Below are positions 57,815 to 64,000 of a stretch of DNA of 64,000 nt, piece after piece. The position numbers and the translations under genes were made by a program. A model generated the notes under the pieces. That model was not told the origin of the DNA, did no database searches, and saw only the letters and a list, made by a program, of their open reading frames with translations. Source of the DNA: Colwellia sp. MB02u-6 (lineage in GTDB: Bacteria > Pseudomonadota > Gammaproteobacteria > Enterobacterales > Alteromonadaceae); assembly GCF_014077095.1 (NCBI RefSeq), contig NZ_JACGVG010000035.1, positions 471,509 to 535,508 on the forward strand. The letters are read 5' to 3'. Positions within the stretch are counted from its first letter, which is position 1. Each line of letters opens with the position of its first letter.

Positions 57815-58716
57815 TGTCATCGAAGTATTCAACTCCCTTAGCGTTAAGTTTTACCATACACATAGTACTGGCTGTTGTTTTGTTGTCGGGTGATTTCTCA
57901 TCGCCACCAAAATCGACACCAACGTCAGTACAAATGGAGCCCATCCAAGCGGTTGTTGTTGAAAGAAGCAAAGTAGAGGCGCAAATTAATAAGATTAAAA
58001 AGCAAAAGGCCGATGATGCTCAAAAGCTTAAAGATCTTGAAAATAGTATTGCCGCAGCAAAAGAAAAACAAATAAATGAAGAAAAACGCATTAAGAGTCT
58101 TGAACGTCAGCGTAAGAAAAAAGAGCAAGAAAAAAAGGCAGCTGACAGCGCAGCTAAAAAGTCTCAAGCTAAAGCAAATGCGGCAGACAAACAACGCAAA
58201 CAAAAAGAGTTTGAAAGAGCGCAAGCTGATAAAGCGGCAGCAGACGCGCAAGTTAAGCGAATAAAAGAAGAGCAAGCGGCTAAAAAAGCAGAAGATTTGC
58301 GTAAAAAGAAAGCGGCCGACCAAAAACGTAAACAGCAAGAAGATCGAGAACGTGCAGCTCAGCAAAAGTTATTAGAGCAACAAATGGCTGAGGAAATGGC
58401 CGATCGTCAACAGGCTCGACGCCAACAAATGATGACAGAAATTAGTCGCTTTACCGCACTAATAACGCAAACGATAAAGCGTAATTTGATCACTGACCGT
58501 AGCACGATGGAAGGTAAATATTGTAAACTAACCATAAGTTTAGCACCATCAGGTTTTGTGACCAATGTGGCCACAGGCCAAGGCGACAAACGAGTTTGTG
58601 AAGCAGCAAAAACTGCGATTTATAAAGCAGGTACTTTACCTGTTTCTAAAGATCCTGAAATATTTCGAGAAATGAGAACGATCAGTTTAACAGTAGCGCC
58701 AGACAAATTTAATTAA
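57814..58716 (+). CDS. tolA: Tol-Pal system protein TolA
   Basis: The GTG at 57814 overlaps the tolR stop. The 300-residue protein has an N-terminal membrane anchor (residues ~8-26), a very long Lys/Ala/Gln/Glu-rich helical stalk (~45-205) and a C-terminal domain III (~210-300) that contacts TolB and Pal, with YCKLTISLAPSGFV and RVCEAAKTAIYKAG. It is shorter than E. coli TolA (421), as is usual in this order. Confidence 0.95.
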   Translation: MSSKYSTPLALSFTIHIVLAVVLLSGDFSSPPKSTPTSVQMEPIQAVVVERSKVEAQINKIKKQKADDAQKLKDLENSIAAAKEKQINEEKRIKSLERQRKKKEQEKKAADSAAKKSQAKANAADKQRKQKEFERAQADKAAADAQVKRIKEEQAAKKAEDLRKKKAADQKRKQQEDRERAAQQKLLEQQMAEEMADRQQARRQQMMTEISRFTALITQTIKRNLITDRSTMEGKYCKLTISLAPSGFVTNVATGQGDKRVCEAAKTAIYKAGTLPVSKDPEIFREMRTISLTVAPDKFN

Positions 58717-58749
58717 GTTTTTGTATATATTAGGAAGATAATCGACTCT

Positions 58750-60096
58750 ATGAAAAATGTAACTTTATTTTTACTATTCTTTGCTGCAGTTTTTTCGCAG
58801 CAGGTAAGGGCAACGTTAGAAATTGTTATCACCGAAGGTGTTGATAGTGCACGACCCATTGCTGTGTTGCCATTTAAATGGACAGGAACGGGTGTCATGC
58901 CAGAGCGTTTATCTACAGTGGTTAGTGATGATTTACTACGCAGTGGTAAATTTAGTCCAATTAAAGCCTCACGTTATCCTCAAATACCTAACAAGGATAG
59001 TGAAATTGATTACAGCGCTTGGGCAAGTGAAGGTGTTGAAGCCGTTGTTATTGGTGAAGTTAGCGAAACCTCGATAGGTCGTTATCAAATTAAATACCAG
59101 TTAGTTGATGTTATTCGTGGCCAAGTTACCGGTGGCGAAACGCAAATGTTAAGTAATGGCAAGTTAGTGCGTACCTCAGATCATATTTTGGATGAAAGCA
59201 CTGTTGAGATTGGCGCCGATCAATTTCGTCGTTATGCCCACCGTATCAGTGATGCTGTTTATGAAAAGCTCACCGGTACACGCGGTGCATTTTTAACAAA
59301 AATTGCCTATGTCATTGTACGCGATCAAGGTGAATATCCTTATCAGTTAGCTATTGCCGATTACGATGGTTTTAACGAACATGTTTTATTAAGCTCAAAA
59401 GAGCCATTAATGTCACCATCATGGCACCCCAGTGGTAATCAATTAGCTTATGTAACCTTTGAAAATCGACAAGCACAAATTCATATTATTGATATTTATT
59501 CTGGGCAACGTAACTTAATAAGTTCGTTTGAGGGTATCAATAGTGCACCTAATTGGTCACCAGATGGTAAAAAACTGGCAATGGTATTGTCTAAAGATGA
59601 TAATCCTGAGCTTTATGTGATGAATGTTGCAACGAAAAAATTACGACGTATAACGCGTCATCGTGCCATTGATACTGAACCTAGTTGGACACCAGACGGC
59701 AAGTCGTTGATATTTAGTTCAGAACGAGGTGGAAGAGCGCAGTTATATCGCGTAAGTTTAATCGATGGCAAAATTAGAAGGCTAACTTTTGATGGCGAAA
59801 TGAACCTAGGGGGTTCATTAACACCTGATGGTCGTCAATTAGTGATGGTAAATCGTACAAACGGTAAGTATCATCTAGCCAAGCAAGAATTTGATTCAGG
59901 GATTTTTCAAGTGTTAACCACAACACGTTTGGACGAGTCACCAAGTATATCACCTAACGGTGGTATGATTATTTATAGTACTTTACACAATAATCGTCAG
60001 GTACTAAGTTTAGTTTCCGTAGATGGAAGATTTAAGGCAAGGTTGCCAGCACTTAATGGCGAAGTGAAGTCACCTTCATGGTCACCATTTTTATAA
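58750..60096 (+). CDS. tolB: Tol-Pal system beta-propeller protein TolB
   Basis: The 448-residue protein has a signal peptide ([21 protein letters not shown]), an N-terminal TolB_N domain (residues ~25-160) and a six-bladed propeller of WD-like repeats ([40 protein letters not shown], and two more) up to residue 448. It is the periplasmic link between TolA and Pal. It starts 33 bases after tolA, within the operon. Confidence 0.97.
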   Translation: MKNVTLFLLFFAAVFSQQVRATLEIVITEGVDSARPIAVLPFKWTGTGVMPERLSTVVSDDLLRSGKFSPIKASRYPQIPNKDSEIDYSAWASEGVEAVVIGEVSETSIGRYQIKYQLVDVIRGQVTGGETQMLSNGKLVRTSDHILDESTVEIGADQFRRYAHRISDAVYEKLTGTRGAFLTKIAYVIVRDQGEYPYQLAIADYDGFNEHVLLSSKEPLMSPSWHPSGNQLAYVTFENRQAQIHIIDIYSGQRNLISSFEGINSAPNWSPDGKKLAMVLSKDDNPELYVMNVATKKLRRITRHRAIDTEPSWTPDGKSLIFSSERGGRAQLYRVSLIDGKIRRLTFDGEMNLGGSLTPDGRQLVMVNRTNGKYHLAKQEFDSGIFQVLTTTRLDESPSISPNGGMIIYSTLHNNRQVLSLVSVDGRFKARLPALNGEVKSPSWSPFL

Positions 60097-60139
60097 TAAT
60101 TATTAGTAATTTAATCTGTAAATAACAAGGACACATAAA

Positions 60140-60694
60140 ATGCGCTTTAATAAAACAGTAAAAGCCTTAGCGGTTGTTTTACCTATCATGGCTTTATCGG
60201 CTTGTAGTTCATCTGACTCAGCTAGTGAAAACGCTAGTGCGATGCAAAAAAATGAAGCTGTTATGGCTGAACAAAAAGCTCGTGAAGCAGCAGAGCTTGT
60301 AAAAGTTGAAGCAATGCAACGTGCCGATGCTATTGAAGCTAAAAAACGTCAAGAAATTGAAAAATTACGTTCAGAGCATATTGTTTATTTTGACTTTGAC
60401 AGATCAACAGTAAGTGATGATTTTATCGCTATTCTTGAGGCACATGCTGAGTTTCTTAACGAAAACTCAACGGTTAATGTGTTGATTGAAGGTCATGCTG
60501 ATGAACGTGGTACACCTGAATACAACATTGCATTAGGCGAGCGCCGTGCCAAAGCTATTGAAACGTTTTTAGAGAACATGGGCGTTTCAGCGGCACAATT
60601 GAGTACAGTAAGTTACGGCGAAGAAAAACCAATGGTTAAAGATCGTAGCGAAGGCGCGTTTGCTAAAAACCGTCGTGCCGTGTTGGTCTACTAA
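60140..60694 (+). CDS. pal: Peptidoglycan-associated lipoprotein Pal
   Basis: This 184-residue protein has a lipobox L-S-A-C (Cys22), an Ala/Glu-rich tether (~25-75) and an OmpA-type domain (~80-184) with VYFDFDRSTV, IEGHADERGTPEYN and ERRAKAIETFLENMG. Lipid-anchored in the outer membrane, it binds peptidoglycan and TolB. The charged tether is somewhat longer than in E. coli. Confidence 0.97.
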   Translation: MRFNKTVKALAVVLPIMALSACSSSDSASENASAMQKNEAVMAEQKAREAAELVKVEAMQRADAIEAKKRQEIEKLRSEHIVYFDFDRSTVSDDFIAILEAHAEFLNENSTVNVLIEGHADERGTPEYNIALGERRAKAIETFLENMGVSAAQLSTVSYGEEKPMVKDRSEGAFAKNRRAVLVY

Positions 60695-60706
60695 TCAGGT
60701 AATGAA

Positions 60707-61495
60707 ATGAAACCCAATAGTATTCTATTCGGGATGACGTTAGCTGTTGCTGCCAATTTGGCAGTATCAGCTGAACGGGCTCCTGTTATTGAAGTAACCG
60801 CTGGCACGCCTATCAAGGCTGCCAAATTAAGCTTGAGTGAACAGCTGGTTAGTCTTGAGCGCAAACTTGATGCCCGTAACAGAGCCCAAGTTAACGTTCA
60901 ACGACAACTCGATGAACTCCAAAACGAAGTTAACGAGCTTCGTGGCATCACTGAGTTACACACTTATCAATTGAGTCAGGTACTTGACCGTCAACGTGAG
61001 TTGTATCAAGAGCTTGATCGCAGGGTATCAGAAGCACTAAAACCAACAAATCAAATACCCGCAACAATCATTGCACCTAACGGTAATGCAGGTAAGGTAA
61101 ATTACAGTAATAACTTAACTGAAAATGAAGCCTATGATCATGCAGTTAATATGGTGTTAAAAGATAAGCGTTATGAACAAGCTATCCCTGAGTTTGAAGC
61201 GTTTAATCAAAGGTACCCTAACTCGACTTATGCAGCGAACGCCCATTATTGGTTAGGACAGTTATTGTTTAACAAAGGTGAGTTAACTAAAGCCGGTCAA
61301 GAATTTGAGGTAGTGGTGAGTAATTATCCTGATTCCAGTAAACGTAGTGATGCAATGTTAAAGCTTGCTATGGTTGAGCAAAAAGAAAATAATGAAACCA
61401 AAGCGATTGCCATATACAAAAAGTTGATAGCGCAATACCCTAATTCAAGTGCTGCAAAACTAGCACAACCACGATTAAATAGTATCAAACCATAA
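60707..61495 (+). CDS. cpoB: Cell division coordinator CpoB (YbgF)
   Basis: The 262-residue protein has a signal peptide (residues ~1-22), a coiled-coil trimerisation domain (~45-105, with QLVSLERKLDARNRAQ and QLDELQNEVNELRGI) and a C-terminal TPR domain with SLiding repeats (AIPEFEAFNQRYPNSTYAANA, AGQEFEVVVSNYPDSSKRSDA, AIAIYKKLIAQYPNSSAA). It binds TolA and coordinates peptidoglycan synthesis with outer-membrane constriction. It is last in the operon, 12 bases after pal. Confidence 0.95.
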   Translation: MKPNSILFGMTLAVAANLAVSAERAPVIEVTAGTPIKAAKLSLSEQLVSLERKLDARNRAQVNVQRQLDELQNEVNELRGITELHTYQLSQVLDRQRELYQELDRRVSEALKPTNQIPATIIAPNGNAGKVNYSNNLTENEAYDHAVNMVLKDKRYEQAIPEFEAFNQRYPNSTYAANAHYWLGQLLFNKGELTKAGQEFEVVVSNYPDSSKRSDAMLKLAMVEQKENNETKAIAIYKKLIAQYPNSSAAKLAQPRLNSIKP

Positions 61496-61573
61496 TTTTT
61501 GCTTATAACTTGTTCGCTTTGGTGGCTTTTTGTTCGAACAAACAATAAAGTGCAAAAAAGTGAACGATTGTTG

Positions 61574-61601
61574 TTGCACTTAAAAATATTATGAGTATTA
61601 T
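61574..61601 (+). promoter_or_regulatory. Promoter of the tRNA-Lys array
   Basis: TTGCAC (61574-61579) and TATTAT (61596-61601), with a 16-base spacer, stand about 40 bases before the first tRNA-Lys. The downstream sequence starts GC-rich (ATGCCCCGC), as at stringently controlled stable-RNA promoters. Confidence 0.7.
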
Positions 61602-61641
61602 ATGCCCCGCATTGGACGAGTAGTCCAGCGGGAACAAATGC

Positions 61642-61717
61642 CGGTCGTTAGCTCAGTTGGTAGAGCAGTTGGCTTTTAACCAATTTGTCGAAGGTTCAAA
61701 TCCTTCACGACCGACCA
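61642..61717 (+). tRNA. tRNA-Lys (anticodon TTT), copy 1
   Basis: The 76-base sequence folds as a cloverleaf with acceptor CGGTCGT/ACGACCG, D arm GCTC...GAGC, anticodon loop CTTTTAA (anticodon TTT), T loop TTCAAAT, and an encoded CCA. It is the first of three identical copies. Confidence 0.97.
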
Positions 61718-61763
61718 CTTTTTTACCAATAAAAGTGTTTGGCATTTGTTTCAGAATATATTA

Positions 61764-61839
61764 CGGTCGTTAGCTCAGTTGGTAGAGCAGTTGGCTTTTA
61801 ACCAATTTGTCGAAGGTTCAAATCCTTCACGACCGACCA
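61764..61839 (+). tRNA. tRNA-Lys (anticodon TTT), copy 2
   Basis: The sequence is identical to copy 1, with anticodon TTT and an encoded CCA. The spacer after it has an eight-base stem (CCTTAACT 61844-61851 with AGTTAAGG 61857-61864), perhaps for processing. Confidence 0.97.
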
Positions 61840-61926
61840 CTTTCCTTAACTTTGATAGTTAAGGATTTAGTGGCATTGAAACTAGTATCCACGCTATTTC
61901 ATTATTAAAAATTAAAAGTAGTTTAT

Positions 61927-62002
61927 CGGTCGTTAGCTCAGTTGGTAGAGCAGTTGGCTTTTAACCAATTTGTCGAAGGTTCAAATCCTTCACGACCGAC
62001 CA
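61927..62002 (+). tRNA. tRNA-Lys (anticodon TTT), copy 3
   Basis: The sequence is identical to copies 1 and 2, with anticodon TTT and an encoded CCA. The three copies are spaced 46 and 87 bases apart and probably come from one precursor transcript. Confidence 0.97.
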
Positions 62003-62178
62003 CTTTTAATCGCCATATCTAATTCATCGTTATTGTTATCTTTTATCTCCCCAACGACATTATTCTTCATCTCATTAATTTAAATTTCTTATCTACCTTG
62101 AACCATATTCGTAGTACACTTTTATTCTTCTATACCTTATAATTCCAACGATTTTTAAGGCACTCATTGAGAAGACAT

Positions 62179-63225
62179 ATGACCCAAGCAAATTTAGCCG
62201 TTGATTTTGACTTTCAATTCCCCAAAAAGGCTACGCCATTAAGTGCTGTAGAGCGTGAAGAGCATAAAGCACGTATCAAATTATTATTGAAAGAAAAAAA
62301 CGCTGTACTTGTTGCACATTATTACACTGATCCTGAAATTCAAGCACTAGCAGAAGAAACCGGTGGTTGTGTTGCTGATTCATTAGAAATGGCAAGATTT
62401 GGTAACAACCATCCTGCAGAGACTTTGATTGTAGCAGGTGTGCGTTTTATGGGTGAAACGTCCAAAGTACTGACCCCAGAAAAAACAGTGGTAATGCCTA
62501 CATTGGAAGCCACATGCTCGTTAGATTTAGGTTGCCCAATTGAGGAGTTTAGTGCTTTTTGTGATCAACACCCTGACAGAACAGTTGTGGTCTATGCTAA
62601 TACCTCTACGGCTGTTAAAGCTCGTGCTGATTGGATAGTGACTTCATCATGCGCTTTAGAAATTGTTGAACATCTTGATGACCTAGGTGAGAAAATTATT
62701 TGGGGTCCTGATCGGCATCTAGGTGCATACATTGAAAAACAAACCGGTGCCGACATGATCATGTGGCAAGGTGCTTGTATTGTTCATGACGAGTTCAAAA
62801 CCAAAGCGCTAATTGATATGAAGGTGCTTCATCCAGATGCAGCTGTGCTTGTTCATCCGGAATCACCAGCAGAAATAATTGATCTGGCCGATTCGGTAGG
62901 GTCAACTAGCCAATTAATTAAAGCGGCTCAAGCGCTACCCAATAAAAAATTCATTGTGGCGACGGACCGTGGTATTTTTTATAAAATGCAACAGCTATGT
63001 CCAGATAAAGAATTCTTTGAAGCACCAACAGCTGGTGAAGGTGCCACATGTCGTAGTTGCGCACATTGTCCGTGGATGGCAATGAATGGCTTAAAGGAAA
63101 TTGAACAAGCACTTTTAAACCCAGAGGGCAGAGAAGTCTTCGTTGATATGAAACTTCGCACAGGAGCGCTTAAATCTCTTGATCGCATGTTAAATTTTAA
63201 TACAGAAATGAACAAAAATAAGTAA
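62179..63225 (+). CDS. nadA: Quinolinate synthase NadA
   Basis: The ATG at 62179 is chosen over an in-frame TTG at 62167, giving 348 residues. NadA condenses iminoaspartate with dihydroxyacetone phosphate to quinolinate, in NAD synthesis, using a [4Fe-4S] cluster. The three cluster Cys are in [20 protein letters not shown] and [14 protein letters not shown], and the substrate-binding HYYTDPEIQ segment is near residue 47. It stands alone; nadB is not in this window. Confidence 0.97.
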   Translation: MTQANLAVDFDFQFPKKATPLSAVEREEHKARIKLLLKEKNAVLVAHYYTDPEIQALAEETGGCVADSLEMARFGNNHPAETLIVAGVRFMGETSKVLTPEKTVVMPTLEATCSLDLGCPIEEFSAFCDQHPDRTVVVYANTSTAVKARADWIVTSSCALEIVEHLDDLGEKIIWGPDRHLGAYIEKQTGADMIMWQGACIVHDEFKTKALIDMKVLHPDAAVLVHPESPAEIIDLADSVGSTSQLIKAAQALPNKKFIVATDRGIFYKMQQLCPDKEFFEAPTAGEGATCRSCAHCPWMAMNGLKEIEQALLNPEGREVFVDMKLRTGALKSLDRMLNFNTEMNKNK

Positions 63226-63353
63226 TCTTATTATACGTTGGCTGTTAAATAAGCAACTGCTTGAACTTTGTGTAAATTAGGTTGCGTTATAGAGATTATT
63301 TTTCTAACATAGCGCAGCTCGTCACGATGAGCTCAGTAGATAGTGATTAAAAC

Positions 63354-63441
63354 GGTGAGGTGTCCGAGTGGCCGAAGGAGCACGCCTGGAAAGCGTGTAA
63401 GGCGCAAGCCTTCGAGGGTTCGAATCCCTCCCTCACCGCCA
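63354..63441 (+). tRNA. tRNA-Ser (anticodon GGA)
   Basis: The 88-base sequence has acceptor GGTGAGG/CCTCACC, an anticodon stem CGCCT with loop holding GGA, a long variable arm (AGGCGCAAGCCTT) typical of tRNA-Ser, and an encoded CCA. It reads UCC codons (and UCU by wobble). Confidence 0.97.
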
Positions 63442-63480
63442 TCTATTGATATATTGTAAAGTACAACAATATTCAACATG

Positions 63481-63510
63481 AAAGCCGCTAGTTATCTAGC
63501 GGCTTTTTTT
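63481..63510 (+). terminator. Terminator of tRNA-Ser
   Basis: A perfect 11-base stem (AAAGCCGCTAG at 63481-63491 with its complement at 63496-63506), loop TTAT, followed by T4. Confidence 0.93.
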
Positions 63511-63895
63511 GTTTCTAAACCTGCCTTCAATCCAGTCTAGTCAACAATGCCTCCTGGGCTCTATAACTAATCATATTCAAAGATTAAACCTAAGTGCTAT
63601 TCAATACTAATTTTAGCGGCAAGTAAGCTTGTATTCATTTATGACAATGATTACTAGAAATGAACACAGTATAAAAGGGCCTAACAGAATATTATTAGGC
63701 CGCGTCTTATAATTAAGTTAATTATTTAAGATAAAAAGCGTTTGAAGACTAATTGGTACTTGCATTAACTTAAGCAAAAGCGCGCTATTTATTACGTATT
63801 AGTGTTTGTTAATGTATGTATCGGCTTCTATTTGCTCACATTGCTTAATTAAAAAGCAAACAGTTATTTAATCGCAATTTAATTGATATTAAGTG
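63511..63895. other. Intergenic region before a strong promoter
   Basis: About 385 bases without a gene. The last 60 are A/T-tract rich, as in the UP elements of stable-RNA promoters. Confidence 0.5.
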
Positions 63896-63923
63896 TTGAC
63901 GTGAAGCGAGAAATCTCTAGAAT
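63896..63923 (+). promoter_or_regulatory. Stable-RNA type promoter (likely rRNA or tRNA operon) at the right edge
   Basis: TTGACG (63896-63901) and TAGAAT (63918-63923), 16 bases apart, are followed by a GC-rich discriminator (GCGCTCC). This is the usual arrangement of Alteromonadales rRNA operon promoters and their tRNA counterparts. A strong gene should lie just past 64000. Confidence 0.7.
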
Positions 63924-64000
63924 GCGCTCCAGTTCCAAGGGGTAACCCAAACGAACGGTTATAATGAGTTATCTAATCTAGTCTAGGCTGATTAAGTTAA

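Noticed and set aside
57925..58365. 146-residue Phe/Leu/Cys-rich frame antisense to tolA
   Set aside because: It is the complement of the Lys/Ala/Gln-rich TolA stalk, which commonly leaves long open antisense frames.
61642..62002. Dispersed repeat of 76 bases
   Set aside because: The three repeats are complete tRNA-Lys genes.

Overview
The window looks like chromosomal DNA of a marine gammaproteobacterium of the order Alteromonadales, most like the Colwelliaceae (Colwellia, Thalassotalea and relatives). This is inferred from the AT-rich composition, the seqA-pgm, cmoAB, aspS-ruvCAB and ybgC-tolQRAB-pal-cpoB blocks in typical gammaproteobacterial order, and a GGDEF gene, a TonB receptor and a branched-chain keto acid dehydrogenase operon. 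No phage, transposase, integrase, CRISPR array or plasmid function was seen.

Layout. 1-1250 is the 5' part of a large unrecognised gene that runs off the left edge. 1.9-7.6 kb holds accessory enzymes and transporters: a serine hydrolase, an MscS channel, a SIMPL protein and a hydrolase/MFS pair. 7.7-16.5 kb is a signalling region: a sodium:solute-symporter/histidine-kinase/receiver hybrid, a DUF4398/OmpA lipoprotein gene split by an in-frame TAA, a LuxR-type response regulator and a TonB-dependent receptor. 16.7-18.3 kb has a secreted esterase and a small membrane protein. 18.6-24.9 kb is an ECF sigma factor/anti-sigma pair followed by four exported or membrane proteins: DUF4331, a cadherin-like lipoprotein, a TPR protein and a HupE/UreJ-like protein. 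It is the best candidate here for an undescribed system.

25-35.3 kb is mostly core: fur, a DUF4442 protein, an HflX-family GTPase, a TauE/SafE exporter, a periplasmic binding protein, fldA-ybfE-DUF2788, ybfF, and divergent seqA-pgm. 35.5-38.5 kb carries a truncated haemoglobin next to a diguanylate cyclase, then a short Rho-like ATPase without the N-terminal RNA-binding domain. 38.9-44.2 kb holds astE, a 49-bp tandem repeat and the bkd operon. 44.4-51.1 kb has an unusual Ser/Thr kinase, a patatin, a dGTPase-like protein, and cmoB/cmoA.

51.4-63.5 kb is housekeeping: aspS, ruvC-ruvA-ruvB, the complete Tol-Pal operon, three identical tRNA-Lys genes, nadA and a tRNA-Ser. The window ends just after a strong promoter of the rRNA/tRNA type.

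Intergenic regions are rich in short direct tandem repeats of unrelated units (7, 9, 12, 15, 17, 37 and 49 bp), and one 6-bp repeat lies inside a coding region. A minus-strand terminator downstream of ruvB with no gene to serve suggests an unannotated small RNA.
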